NCBI RefSeq assembly: GCF_014898815.1
Contig: NW_026515546.1
Coordinates: 4,659,001 to 4,723,000, forward strand
Direction of reading: 5' to 3'
Length of the DNA: 64,000 nt
Source of the DNA: Panonychus citri
Taxonomy: Eukaryota > Arthropoda > Arachnida > Trombidiformes > Tetranychidae
Part shown: piece by piece, positions 44,338 through 57,692 of the stretch
Layout of the letters: the number at the start of each line of letters is the position of its first letter
How positions within the stretch are numbered: the first letter of the stretch is position 1
Notes under the pieces: generated by a model
Told to the model about the DNA's origin: nothing
Seen by the model: only the letters and a program-made list of their open reading frames with translations
Database searches by the model: none
Made by a program: the position numbers and the translations under genes

Positions 44338-46782
44338 CTTTGGTAAAAACAAAAAAATAAAGACACAAAGATTATAAGATTAATCGTTATCAAGACTATC
44401 ACTTTTTTCAAATAATAATATATTTACAGTGAATGAATAGATGAGTAATTTCATGATAAATTCAGTGTATCATCAAATTGAAGACTAAGAGTTGAGGTAA
44501 ATAGATGTAATTAAATCCCAATGGGTACGATTAAATTTCAATAGAAATTGAGATAATTATAATTGTCTAATTTTCCAATAGTATTAGAATTTTTTTCTGG
44601 GTTTCACTCATGGTAATTATGGATTTAGTTTTCTCAATTAAATGTTTGAGAGTTTCAATGAATTGAAATGTTGGTGACCTCAATTGAATACAATGGAAAT
44701 GATATATAAAGAGAGAGAGAGAGAGAGTGAGAGGGAGACTGAATCAATGAGAGAAACTAAAACGTGAACAGTTATCTTTTTTACAATAATGATGACTTTA
44801 AGTGAGACTATGATGATAAGTGAGCCAAGTGAGTAACCAAATGAAAGATACACAAGTTTGTTACCCAGGTAAGTAAGTCTAGGTAACAATAACAATGTAC
44901 TCACTTACAACAAGAAGATATAAGTGGAAGATGAAGAGAGAGAGAGATGAAATTATCATCATCTCACTCGGTTGACAATAATTTTCGTCTCTCTCTCACT
45001 CGAGCTTATCTCATGATGATGATGACCTGATTGTTGATATCATTTACCTTTAACTTTGACAAATAACATTGCAAACTATTCACTATATTTAACCCTTTCT
45101 CAAATTGTAAATCTAATCAACGATCAATTGTTATTTAATCAATCAGATTTTGCAATGATTTAAGGTTGATAGCATGATGATAATACTTATATTCGTCAAG
45201 TGATTGTTTATCAAAGGTTAATCAATGAAAATCTTTGATTAAAACTAAATTGATTCTGTTAAATTATTTTTCCATTTCCTTTTGAAAACTTTTTGTTTTA
45301 TCCAATTTAACCTAATTCAATTTACTTCAGGTATGATTAACCTTATCAACAATTATCTTTATTACTATCAAAATTTGATTGTTTGACTTACTGGGAGTGA
45401 TCACTGGGAGGTTATCCTAAATTAATCACAATTGAATTGACTTGTCAGCGAAAAGTTCAGATTTTAACTTCATCTCGAAAATCATAACAAAAAAGGTGAA
45501 GGATTTTGATAATATCGTTATGAAGATAATGATGATGAAAATGATAAACATGGAGATATTGATTGATGCTCTTGGGGTTAAATTCAAACATTTGAGGTCA
45601 GTTCGAGAGAGAGAGAGAGAGAGAGAGAGGAGAAAGTGGGTGAGTGGGTGGAGGTTGAATGAGAATCTTTTCCGTCCCTTCAATGGTAAAAAAGATCGAC
45701 CCAGATCCAAGTGACTGGACAATTGATTAGAAAGTAAAAAGTTCAATTGACAAAAATTCATTTTCTAAATTCAACATTTTCTATCCAATAATAATATTAT
45801 TCTGAAACTTTCCATTCACTTTCTTTTAATATATTTATCATTCGCTTTTCGAGTAAGTAAATAATTCATAGTTTCAACATGTAAACATCATGTTATTATG
45901 ATATTATTCTGATAATGGTTACACCTTTTTCATTTGTATCATTATTTCAATGAATATTGTTTCATAGAGGAAAAGAAACTGATTGTTGTTAGTTTCTTTT
46001 CCATGATAATCAAAAACACGCAAACATTATTATCACAATTGACTAACAATTGTGTAACTGTTAATTGTGATAATTTGTCTCGACTTTTGATAAAATTCAA
46101 CAGTTATAATCACACATATAATCAGTTTATTAGCTAATCAATCATTTTTACGCTATGAATAGCTGGTTAATTATTAATTATCTTTTCTATTGAAAGATTA
46201 TCAATCAAGATGATGATCATGTAATCGAAACTTATTCCCTGTTGTAATTGACTTAAGCACAGAGATTTTGGATTCAAATTATCATATTTGGATTAGAACT
46301 TATTGATTAAAACTTTTCTCTCTTTTCCTAGATAATATTTTCGTCATTTTATCCATAAAATTAGGTCAACATACAACAATTAGGAGAGATCAATATCTAA
46401 TTGTTAGGAATTATAATAAAACAGTAAACACAATTGTCTTTCAAAGTGAAAAAAAAGTTTTTTTTTCCATTGAGAAATTATCTTACAATATGATCAATAA
46501 TTTTTTCGTTCATTAATCGATAGATGAATGAATAACCTGAATATAGAGATTAATTGCTACTAATTAATTAAACTAAATCAGCAACAGTCTAACACTCAAC
46601 TCTCCAAGTTTAAGATTAATCAGTTGGATGAAAGATCAACAGTTAAACTCAATTAGAAATCAAAATGTCATTGAAAAAAAAACTTCAATATTTGATTAAT
46701 TCAATTGAGTTCGATAACTTTAAAGTAAAAGTTCACATCAGGTTACTATAAAAACAGAAAAGTTTCAAATTGTTGGAAATTA
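44338..46782. other. RhoGEF intron (proximal part), gene-free
   Basis: No supported coding exon. Contains (GA)n at 44,711-44,727 and 45,605-45,629. The minus-strand acceptor CAAAG|GGTCAAGAG at 44,338 and absence of any ATG in frame upstream show that the RhoGEF gene continues 5' of this point. Confidence 0.5.
45605..45629 (+). repeat. (GA)n microsatellite
   Basis: Pure GA run of about 25 bp. Confidence 0.95.
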
Positions 46783-46937
46783 CAGTGTTTCCCGATTGAA
46801 GAAACCAAACTTTCAATTGAGAAAACCTTTCTTTCATTTGAAGAAACCAAAGGTAAAAAATTCGATTCTACTTTTCATATGAAGAAACCAAACCACCAAA
46901 TGAAGAAACCAAATTTTCATTTGAAGAAACCAAAAAT
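46783..46937 (+). repeat. Left terminal inverted repeat with internal GAAGAAACC units
   Basis: Units in order: CGATTGAAGAAACCAAAC, AATTGAGAAAACC (variant), CATTTGAAGAAACCAAAG, CATATGAAGAAACCAAAC, AAATGAAGAAACCAAAT, CATTTGAAGAAACCAAA. Mirror-image units make up the right arm. Probably transposase-binding sites; that role is inference. Confidence 0.93.
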
Positions 46938-47141
46938 TTTTCTTTATTTAACCAACAATTTAATCAGTTGATTGAGACTTTGTGTCTTCATTTATATTTG
47001 ATTATTTCAAAGCGTCAGTTTGTCTAGTAACTTAGTCTCATTTTCATCTTCATCAACTTGATGTAACATTTTTAATGGAATTAAATTAGTATCATTTTGA
47101 TCTTCATGTAGATTAGTTGTTTTGTTTATCTTCATGTTAAA

Positions 47142-48140
47142 ATGGCGACAAAAAAGCGAATCGATTCTTCAATCAAGAAATTAATTATTCAAGCTCGTGA
47201 ATCAGGTCAAAAGTTTGCCGATATTGCATCGACTTTTCAACTTAGTGTCAACACAGTAAAAAATATAACAAGATATGTTAAAATTAACGAGATTATAAGT
47301 AAACCGAAAGGACATAGACAGCGGATATTGAATGATGAACAGGTAGTTCAGCTACGTGATTGGGTAGATGACGACTGTCAACGTACTTTGATTGATCTAC
47401 AAAAAAAGATGAAGGAGACATTTGATGTCGATATATCGACTAGTTCAATTGGTCGCTACCTTGATGAACTACATTACAGTGTAAAGAAAATTTCAATTGT
47501 CCCTATCGCTCGTAACTGTCCAGTAACAATTGACAAAAGGTTCGATTATTGTATTTCCTTCATCGCGTTGGACACAAATAGCAGAGAAAAATTATTATTT
47601 ATTGACGAGACTGGAATAGCCGTTCATTGTCGTTCGAACTACGGTAGATCAAAAATCGGATGTAGAGCTAATTTGAAAGTAAATTCAGTAAAAGGTCGAA
47701 ACTATTCAGTATGTGCAGCGATGTCAATAGATGGACTTTACTTCTATCAAGCTCAATCAATTAGCTATAATACAACTGAATTCATAGATTATCTAAAACA
47801 ATTAATTGACCACTTAGCTGTCGAGCAGAAAATAAATTGTACTTTTATCATGGATAATGTTAGATTTCATAGAGCTGAAGATGTGAAATCTTTGGTTGAA
47901 TCTCGTGGACACTCTCTACTCTTTCTACCGCCATACAGTCCATTCCTCAATCCTATTGAAAATTTGTTTAATCAATTGAAATTTCATGTAAAAAGAAAAC
48001 GACCAACAACAATTGATGAAGTTTTTGATTCGATTAGAGATGCTTCTAATGTTATCACCAGTGATGATTGTAAATCTTATTATGATCATATGCTTAATTA
48101 TCTTCCTCGTTGTCTCCGTAAGGAGGAAATTGAAAATTAA
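47142..48140 (+). CDS. Tc1/mariner transposase, intact, 332 aa
   Basis: DDE transposase that excises the element and inserts it at TA dinucleotides. N-terminal helix-turn-helix about residues 9-50 (LIIQARESGQKFADIASTFQ followed by LSVNTVKNITRY), second HTH-like segment to about 115 (NDEQVVQLRDWVDDDCQRTL; TSSIGRYLDEL). Catalytic residues are D155 (LLFIDETGI), D238 (FIMDNVRFH) and E273 (PFLNPIENLFNQLK); spacing D238 to E273 has 34 residues between, the DD34E pattern of Tc1-like enzymes. The ATG at 47142 gives a normal family length. There is no internal stop or frameshift, so the enzyme could be active. Confidence 0.95.
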   Translation: MATKKRIDSSIKKLIIQARESGQKFADIASTFQLSVNTVKNITRYVKINEIISKPKGHRQRILNDEQVVQLRDWVDDDCQRTLIDLQKKMKETFDVDISTSSIGRYLDELHYSVKKISIVPIARNCPVTIDKRFDYCISFIALDTNSREKLLFIDETGIAVHCRSNYGRSKIGCRANLKVNSVKGRNYSVCAAMSIDGLYFYQAQSISYNTTEFIDYLKQLIDHLAVEQKINCTFIMDNVRFHRAEDVKSLVESRGHSLLFLPPYSPFLNPIENLFNQLKFHVKRKRPTTIDEVFDSIRDASNVITSDDCKSYYDHMLNYLPRCLRKEEIEN

Positions 48141-48160
48141 TTTATAATAAAATTAAAAAA

Positions 48161-48314
48161 ATTTTGGTTTCTTCAAATGAAAATTTGGTTTCTTCATTTG
48201 GTGGTTTGGTTTCTTCATATGAAAAGTAGAGTCGAATTTTTTACCTTTGGTTTCTTCAAATGAAAGAAAGGTTTTCTCAATTGAAAGTTTGGTTTCTTCA
48301 ATCGGGAAACACTG
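48161..48314 (-). repeat. Right terminal inverted repeat of the Tc1/mariner element
   Basis: Reverse complement of 46783-46937; begins about 20 bp after the transposase stop codon. Confidence 0.93.
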
Positions 48315-50300
48315 TATTATTTTCGATATTCATTCAATATTCTGTTGTGTGCTGCCATCTAGTGAGCGAATTTGCAAGTATTCGTTGATTGCGATTTAGT
48401 TTATTTTCACAGACGATTAACTATTTTTAGCTAATTAAATATAGTGGTAATATGTAATCTCTTTGGTAAATTACAATATAAATGACCAGTAGTAATTAGA
48501 AGGATAAATTTTCCAACCAGATTAATGAGAAAGAGAGAGAAAATCTCAATTCTTTACAATTTAAGAGTTTCATTTTTAAATACTTTCGCCAATGAACTCA
48601 CAGTTGGCTGATTTTCAGAGTAATTAAAAGTTAAATTGTTTATAACCTTAGAACAATTAAAACAAAAACAATAATGCCCAGTGGATAGTAAAAGTTTATC
48701 AACACATTGATTAATTGAAGTCACTCAATTTAGCCTTTCAATAGCTGATCACTAATCAATAGATAAATGATATAACCACAAACATATTATAAGATACATC
48801 AAGTGATTCCAATTAAAAAGATTTAACAATAAAAAGACCAAGATAATGATCAAGAATTAACTATAAATGGGAAACATTAATCCCTCTATCGTAACGATAT
48901 GATTACAAATTATCATGATGAAAGATTAGTGGATTAGTTTGAGAGGGAGATTAGTCTTGTGAAGATGGATTAATGGCTCAATATAATAGTTGATATCTTT
49001 TGTAATCAGTTAATGATTAGGAAAACATGATTACAACTATTCATCCATCAGACTATGAATAATATTTCATGAGAATCGATTTTAGAACAAGAGAAAAAAA
49101 AACAAATAATAATTTTCTTCTTTTTCTAAATAACGGTAAACTGAGAAAGAGAGAGAGAGAGAGAGACTCAGTTTCTAGGATTAAATAAATACTAATGAAA
49201 CCTAATGAAAAAAAACTATTATAATCTCAGTCTATTTGTGTTAAAAGAGATTAGAACTTTAATCAATTCGAAAAGTTTTTTCCTTCTCCTTCTCAACCTC
49301 TGGAACATATTTAAAACTTTCATCTAATAGTAATAATATGAGATCGATTTGAATAATAGCTATTATATATTTTCTCTCTCACAATTGATACAAAAGATTG
49401 GAATGGGATCAGAGGGAAGAAAGGTTCAATTTCATTCGAAATCCATCATGAGAATTGGATCAGAATTTTAGTCTTCATGGTAGGAGAAAAAGAGAAAGTC
49501 AATTGTTACCTATTATTATTCATTTATTCATTTACAATTTGTCGTTGATTTAGTTTCTCTTTTACATCTTAATTGTCATTCAAAGAATTACAGATCAGAT
49601 TAGAGGATTAGTTACATAGAATGAGAATGTTAACCTTTGACTCTTTCAATCTCTTCTATCGAATCTATTTAAAATTCATCAGATCGAAATTTAAATTTTT
49701 TCTCTATCAATTCAAATGATGATAATTCTAAATAGTTATTCAAATATTTAGAATTATCATCGAATTGAGATTAAAATAATCGCGGAGAAACTCATTGAAT
49801 CTAATGTCCATTAAATGTTCATCGATTCAATTAATCGTGAGGATTAAAAGACGTGAGATTAATTAGACGATTAGATTATGATATTCATTGGATTTTTGTT
49901 CCCTTTAATTTATGATAATAATTCTGTTCGTTTGTAGAGTAAATTAAGTTGTAATTATCTTTATAGTGACGAAATATAAACCATTATATTCATGGTGATG
50001 ACCATGGGAATGGAAAGGTAAGAATTTCTCTAGACTCTCTGGAGAAATTTTCAAGAACCTGATAACTGTCATTATATATTAAAGATCATCATCATCACCA
50101 TGAGATAAGTTCATCGATAAATAGCTTTTAACTTTATTGTCAACAAGCAAGTTGGTCAATGAGAGTATTGGTTTTGTATGAGAGAGAAAAGGATAAAATA
50201 AGAGAATCGAAAAAATTTTTATTCCAACCTTTTAAGTTAATGATAATATCAAGATCATAATCAGCCAACGTTTATTCAAGTTCCAAGTTGTTGTGAGAGA

Positions 50301-50308
<8 letters not shown>

Positions 50309-50338
<30 letters not shown>
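50309..50338 (+). repeat. (GA)n microsatellite
   Basis: GA run preceded by imperfect GA-rich sequence from 50,294. Confidence 0.95.
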
Positions 50339-50339
<1 letters not shown>

Positions 50340-50587
50340 CGATAATTCAATCGAGCCCATCATTAAATCTTTCATCCAATTGTCCATTCTTATTCTGTGT
50401 CATCATCATTATCTTCATGTTCGTTGGCTTGACCATTAGAAAAAAAAATCTTATCTGATATCATCTTGTGAGAACAAGAAAAACAAAAACTTGGATTCAA
50501 CTTTATCGTTTATTTTCAGATTATTTCAACAACTCGAATTGACAAGTCATCCCTTTTATTTAGCTTCATCCCTCCCACATCCACTTC

Positions 50588-50624
50588 TCATCATCATCAT
50601 CATCATCATCATCTTCTTCTTCTT
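50588..50624 (+). repeat. (CAT)n/(CTT)n microsatellite
   Basis: CATCATCAT run passing into CTTCTTCTT. Confidence 0.95.
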
Positions 50625-51374
50625 ATCTACATTAAATGGACAAGGTCAACTTTAGGTTTATCGTCTTGCTTTTTGTTTTCTCCTTGTCAACCTTTCACCT
50701 TACACAATCTAAAGCCTTTAACTTTCATCCTATTTATGAGCTTATCGAGTAATAATATTGCTTAGTTTATCCTCAAATACTTTTGGTCAGTTTATGCTTT
50801 TGTCATGTCATGAGAGATAATTTTTTTCCCATCATGTTGTTTTTCAGATATTTACAATCAGATTGAGAACAATATTCAACTTTTTCTCTATCAATTTTGG
50901 TAATTTTCTCTCTTTCTACCTTTCCAGAACCTCAACTTATCTCTTAATGTCATTACCATGATAAAAATCAAGATTAATTGGTAATCTATTATTGTGATGG
51001 AATAGTTTTCATCAAAGTAAATTATTCTGTATATCTTTGCATATGTACACTCACTCCCACCATGATGATGATGATGATCTTTGTGTATCTTATACTGTAT
51101 TTTTGCCTGAATACACTTATCATCATGTTATTTCAAGTATACACATCAAGTTCATTATGATAACAAATTTTTCATGTTTATTTTGTCATGTTACCTGTTA
51201 TTTTACACATTGATTTATGAACAATGAATGCAAACATCCAGAACTTTTTCTCCTTGTTTTCCTTACTTTCTATTCATCATGATGGTTATTATCATCATTA
51301 GATAAATCATTCAATTCCAAATATAATGTCACTTTGTATTACAGTTCCAATGAGATGTCTTTAGAGTGAAAAAC

Positions 51375-51377
<3 letters not shown>

Positions 51378-51417
<40 letters not shown>
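51378..51417 (+). repeat. (GA)n microsatellite, ~40 bp
   Basis: Pure GA run; a second one of about 20 bp follows at 51,521-51,541. Confidence 0.96.
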
Positions 51418-51420
<3 letters not shown>

Positions 51421-51520
51421 TATTCAAATTCAATTATATCAATATAATGAATCAGCTTTTTGTTATTAACATGGTAATTATATCGTTGACAATTGAATCA
51501 ACAGAGATAAAAAGTTCAGT

Positions 51521-51541
51521 GAGAGAGAGAGAGAGAGAGAG
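51521..51541 (+). repeat. (GA)n microsatellite
   Basis: Pure GA run 104 bp after the previous one. Confidence 0.95.
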
Positions 51542-54098
51542 TTAAAGTAATTCCGTTTCAGTTTTCATCACCATAATCTCATGATGATAATGATTATTGA
51601 GCTTTGCAATAGGAAAAAAACTTTCGATATTGAAAAGAGAAAATTAGAGAGAAAAAAGTTCTAATCATCGAATTCAAAGAAAAGAAAAGAAAAGTTCACA
51701 GGTGTTTCGATTGAACTATCGAATCAAAGATAGAAAAGTTGATATATAAGATGAAAACTCGAAATTCTGAAATGAAGAAAAGGAAAACTTTTCCTTCATG
51801 ATAAATATTTATTCAAGTTTTCAGTTTTCCATGAGAGAGTAAGAGAGAGAGAGAGTAAAAAATAAATATTCCCAATGATTGGATACATTCATATGATAAA
51901 AAATCCAATGTATCATGAAATGAGATTCATGATTGGTTCAGTGATTACAATCTCCATGAAAGGTGTCAAAGTGATGAAAATTTTAATAGATACAAAGAAG
52001 AGGGAAAACAAAACAAAAAATATAAGATGAAGATCAATTTATTTATCGGTAACCAGGTTGATCCAATTGTGATAATTCAGGTAACAGAAAACAAAAACAA
52101 TGATGATGAGAAACATTTCTGGTAAATTGCTTTTTTCTCATCAAATCTATTTCCTGAACCTCAGAATCCTCAGCTCCCCCCAATAGTCATGATGTATAAC
52201 ATGAAACCATGTATATAATATTGTCTAGTCAGATGTAAGTATTATCATTTAGCAGGGAAGAAAAAATCTTCCCTAAAGTAATCACAATCACTTTGATATT
52301 ACACAGAACTTTTTTTCTTCACCATGTTCCCGAATCAGATCACATGAAATATAAACAATATAATAATAACATTAACAGGTAGACATTATTATTTTTTCAT
52401 TCCTTTTTCCTCTTTACCCTGTGAATCTTTCAGAACTTTTTTTTGTTCCTTCAAAGAATAAAAAAAAACTATTTTCTCTCTACTCTTCAACCTGTTGAAC
52501 GGAACCAAAAAATATCAATCTGATCATCATCAGTTCCATCATGTTGATATCATGGTATCAATATATCAAATTCTGATCTTGATTCTTATTTAGTAAATGG
52601 TAACTCAATCAACATGGAACTGAGAATCGAGAAAATCTAAACATGATTTCCCAAAGGCGGTGATAACATTTTTCCACCTTTATATTAATATATTCATTCA
52701 AATGAATCCAGGGAGACAGTTGAAAATTCAATATCCTCAGCTCATGGGTGTGAGTTCTAGAGTATATCAATGTGAATGATTATATAATAGGTAAGAAGAG
52801 ATTATTTTCAAATTTAGAAACTTTCAATTTTATTTAGATAGAAAAGAGAAAAAAAATTTTCGTTTCATTCTCCATGACAATGATTGAGAAACAAAAGAAA
52901 ACACTTTCGCCATGAATATTATTTTCTGCCTCAAATTCATTGTTCATCATGAGTAAATTCATCATCATCATGTTTTCAACACAGTAATCAACTCAAGATT
53001 GATCATCTTACAACTGAAAAGTTCAAGTTAATCACAATTAAGTGATAATATCAGTAATCATCATGATCAACTAAAGTGCAATTGATAAACGATTAGTTTT
53101 AAATCTTGATTATTTGATAAACTAGTTTTTTTGTATTCTGTTGTAATAGTAACTGTAAATCAACAATTAATTTGATTAAAGTTAATTTCAGATATTAACA
53201 CGCTAGTAAAATCGTTGAGCCTTCTTGTTGATTGTTGATCAAAACTAATTTCGCGTGTTGCGTGTTAGTTGATTGTGATTAACACTTGAAAACCTTCATC
53301 ATTATGATTAAGCTCATAAAAGAGATTGAAAATTTCAATTGGAACTTTTAATTTTTGTTTTTCACTTTCTTAATTGTTCCGTAATTTTCATGATAATAAT
53401 TCAGTTGCCTGAGTGTATAAATGGCGGTGGGTGAGGTTATAATCTGTTCATTGTTAATCCTGAAGAGAGGTGGGATATTTATAGATAGTAAATAATATGA
53501 GAGCATGAGAATCATGATGATGAAAGATTTCAAGTAACATTTCATTATAATGTTTTCTCCATTAAAATTTACTCCGAGCAAAAAGTTTACGATAAATAAT
53601 CAAGTGAATTGAAAGTTACTCTTGACAATAGAAAATCATGATAATCTTTTTTACCTCTTTTCGAGTATCAATTCTTATTGAGAAAGATGGAGAGAGAGAA
53701 AAGAATAAAAAAAATTCTAATATTCGAATATTTTTTAAACTCGTAAACAAGAGCAAAGAAGAAAAAAATATTTTTTCCTCGTTCGATAAGTAAACACGAA
53801 AAATATAGCAAATAAAGATTACGAATCTCAATCAGAATTTTCATTCAGCGTTTATCATACACGAATTTTATATATAAGCATCATGATGAGTTTTTTTTGC
53901 TTAAAATAGAAAAATCTAAAGTTCAGTGAAAGAGAAAAGGTAAAAATTATCATGGATAAACAATTTCTTTCTCATTTACATGATGACAATAGAGATTGAA
54001 TCATATATATCATGGAAAAGATAAACGCTCAGAGTGTGGAAAATGAATCATTCCAAGAATAGAAATTTTTTATGAACTAGAAATTCTGTATTATTCAG

Positions 54099-54100
<2 letters not shown>

Positions 54101-54144
<44 letters not shown>
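54101..54144 (+). repeat. (CT)n microsatellite, ~44 bp
   Basis: Pure CT run; opposite orientation to most tracts in this intron. Confidence 0.96.
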
Positions 54145-54145
<1 letters not shown>

Positions 54146-56273
54146 GTTCTTTCTTTCTTTATTTCTCTCTGAATAATCAATGGTGATTTACTAATTATAA
54201 TTGTTCAGATTCTTCATTTGAAAAAGTAATTGTCTTTGATGAGTCGAACGAAACTGAATGAAGGTAAAAAAGAATGAGAAAATAAAAGGTTCAAGATCTC
54301 ATTGAAACTGACCACTGGTCAAATGTTATATTACAATAATGATGATGGTTACCAAAATCTATCTGATTTATGATTGTAATTCCTTTTCTCAAGAAACCAT
54401 CATCAATATAAGGATTTATATGTAATGTAGATAAGCAAAAGGTAAAAGACTTGACCAGCGGTCAATATTTGATCATACATGTATATATACACACACATAA
54501 GGAGAGAGAGAGAGAGATGTAAGTAAAACTAATTGTCTGATATTCATACCACTAGTATATGTTATTTTTAGCTCTTTCTCGGTATCAAATATCATAGTAT
54601 TGAGTATCTACTGAGTACAGATTAACTGACCAAAGTGAAACGAAAGCTTGACCATAATCATTGATGGATTAAAGTTAAAAGTATTATATGATTATTATTT
54701 TATCAATAGAAATTGTATATTTCAACTAATTTCACAATCTTGTTGGCAATGGTTTTGAACATCAACCGATTACCTTTCATTTAATTTATATCAAATAAAC
54801 TGAACCAGAACAAAGATATTAATATACAACAAGAATTATCATTAACATGATAAAATTATCATGATAATAAACCAACACAATAAGTCACTGTCATTTAGGG
54901 TAAATCAAAGGCAATCTTTTCATTAGGATGTTACATGAAGATGAACAAAAAGAAAATGAAATTTGAGCTAAATTATTACACTCACATGAATTTATCTAAT
55001 CATAATCTAAATCATAATCCCAATGACACTCAAACAAATTAAACTTAAATTGCCAAAAATTAAAAATAAATTGCTCAGTGTTGCAATAATCCAATGATAA
55101 CAAGGTTGATATATTATTAGATATGAACAAAGTTTCATTATAATCATGATAATTTATATCCAATTTCAGGAGGAAAGGTAAACCAGGCAGATCGATTCAT
55201 GATTTTCATGGTAAAAATGGTAACTCATTTTTATCGCATGAAAAAAAAAATATCAACAATTAGTGATTAAAACAATCATCTGATCAATGGAGTTTAAGAT
55301 TTAATTATAATCTTAACTGTCAATCATTCGTTTCGTTTTTGTTTCGTTAATTTCAACCCAACGATCGTTGAGACGAAATTGATTTTTTTTTCGCTTCTTT
55401 TTTCTTAATAATCAAATTGTCGTTTGCAAATGATAAAATCAATTCTAATCTAATTATGACTGAACCAAACTCATCTTTGTTTAGTAAATTGTAGTCTCTA
55501 ATAACGTTAGATTAGTTAATCCAGTTTCATGTATCTAACGAATTCAATTTTTTAGCTCAATTCTTTCATCTATTAAATTTTGTCATTAATCATTTGTACG
55601 CTAATCAATTAGATGTGTAATTGTGATTAACGAAGCAGTAATATTAACAATATAAGAATTCACTAAGTAAACTTTTGCTTGTGAAAAATTAATTGATTCA
55701 ATTACAAACCAACAATAAGGTTGATTAATTTCAATTAACCATAATCATCATCATTTACATCATTAGATTTATAATTAGTAACAAATGAGAAACATTGAAA
55801 TATTTTTAACTCAACAATCAATGAGAACTCAAGTTAATCAGTTGATTGATTTTGGCTTCAACATATAAATAATATCTACAATTTTTTTGACTTCAAGCTC
55901 GAAATCAAACTTCGTCAGGCCAAAAGTCTAACAAAGTCCTAAAACTTTGCAACTAAAATCTAGTACGAACAAGTGATAGGATTATGTTAGTAACATCTCC
56001 ATGTTTTGTAGCATTTGTCGCTCAAAGTTTCGGTACCAATAAACCTGAAAGAGCCCTTGTATCTTGAGCAAAATCTTTACACGAAAATCTTCTCGTCTCA
56101 TTCAAGTGATTCCAAGAAAGTTTTTTATTTGATTTAATTTTCGTTTTCTCGAGCTTACAAAATTCCTATTAATCATAATTGCTGTTGATCTTGACGATGA
56201 TGATTATTGGGAGGATAAACTTTCATCATGCCAATTAGTTTATTAATAGTAGCTAATTGGCAACCGTGATAAT

Positions 56274-56275
<2 letters not shown>

Positions 56276-56305
<30 letters not shown>
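56276..56305 (+). repeat. (GA)n microsatellite
   Basis: Pure GA run of about 30 bp. Confidence 0.95.
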
Positions 56306-56307
<2 letters not shown>

Positions 56308-57658
56308 CATAATTCAATTAATAATAATAATAGTTAGTTAATAACAGTTTCCCTCGTTAGTGAAAAAAAAGAAAACAAATTCAACTAATCATAAGTGACA
56401 ATTTAAATATTTAAACTATTCTCAATTATATAGATTCATGAGGATTCAACATTTCAAGGTCAAATTTGAAGAGATCCATTGCTAAATCGAAAATAAATTT
56501 AAAATAATAACTAAATTGTATCTAAATTGTGATTGTTACAATTTATCAATTGATTATTGGTATATTTATTATTAGATGCATGGAAAAGTGCTAAGCTGAT
56601 CTCCAAAAGAATCTCAAATAAGTACTTATAATGATCACGAGAGTAAATGTTTACTTGTAAAAAGTTGAAATGAATTTGTTCATGAAAGAATGAGAATAAT
56701 AAACTTTTTCATATGAATTTTCATTGATACGAAATTTCCAGTGACAATCTCATTCAGAGAATAAGGTTATCATGGAAGGTGGAAATTGGCAGATATTGGC
56801 AAAGTCTATTGGTTGAGATTCATTTGAATTCGGGCGAAAGTGAAATCACAACTTTCAACTATTGATATTTGGAACTGAGAAAAGTTCGGCATCAAATCCT
56901 GCTTACTTTTTTTTTCTTCTAACTTTAATCTTCTTTTCTTTTCTTATCATCATCAGCATCATAAGAATTTGGAACTTATTTTCCTCTGCTATTCAACGAA
57001 ATTCAGATAACAATATCTTTCCATGGAAAAGGTTACAGATTCATAGCAACGGTTAGAAATTATTTCTTTCATTCAAATATCGTCAACAATTCCAGAGGAA
57101 TTATCTTCATGATATGTTGCATGAATACTCATGAATTTTGCTCAAAACAATCAGACTCAATTCCTTGATTCCACTTCATATTCATGGTGCTTTTTAATAG
57201 ACATAAATATGAAGAAAAAACTGGAATTAAAAAAGTTTTATTAGTCTGAGTAGTTAATTAATTGTAAATTATATTTAATTTGGAATTGAATTAATCACTG
57301 ATTATTGTTTATCTTTTTGATTTTTACCATGTTTCAAACACGATCCAACTTCAAGTAGCAATCTAATTAACTATTGATGATGTTAAATGAATAATTGAAA
57401 CTTGATTGATCTTAATGATAATTGTTACAACCAATTGTTAACTTAATTGTCTATTAAATAAATTATTTTCCACTCTCAAAGTGATATTGATTAGTTTTGG
57501 TTAATCAATTGATTGTGACTTTTGTTTTCTTATAAAAAACAACAAGAGTGGGGAAAAGTTAATCTGATTATCATTAATTATTAATTTCAAATTTAATCGA
57601 TGAGACAATTAATCGTATCTAATTAATCTGTTAATCAGTGAAGCAATAGAAATAAATA

Positions 57659-57692
57659 CAGGGAGTAACAATCAAAATACCCTGACACCCTG
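57659..57692. mobile_element. Tiny TA-flanked inverted element with MITE-like termini
   Basis: TA-CAGGG at the left and CCCTG-TA at the right, 34 bp in total. The last bases (ACACCCTGTATA) match the right terminus of the foldback MITE at 29132 except one position. Probably an extreme internal deletion of the same or a related element; could be coincidence because the termini are short. Confidence 0.35.

Larger units (their letters stand above)
46783..48314 (+). mobile_element. Complete Tc1/mariner-class DNA transposon, 1532 bp
   Basis: Begins CAGTGTTTCCCGATTG and ends with its reverse complement; both ends are flanked by TA (46781-46782 and 48315-48316), the diagnostic target duplication of this superfamily. 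Terminal inverted repeats are about 155 bp (46783-46937 and 48161-48314) and look nearly identical. One intact transposase gene fills the interior. Each arm carries about six spaced copies of a GAAGAAACC-type unit. Located in the 17.5-kb RhoGEF intron, with the transposase antisense to that gene. Confidence 0.95.

Noticed and set aside
44211..44411. 66-codon minus-strand frame overlapping RhoGEF exon 44117-44337
   Set aside because: Alternative frame of a real exon.
47142..48140. Transposase ORF as a domesticated host gene
   Set aside because: It sits exactly between matching TIRs and TA duplications with no introns or host exons fused, so it is an ordinary transposon gene.
55860..56115. Compositionally different stretch suspected to be a gene relic
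   Set aside because: Neither strand gives a frame with recognisable motifs; no repeat partner seen in the window.
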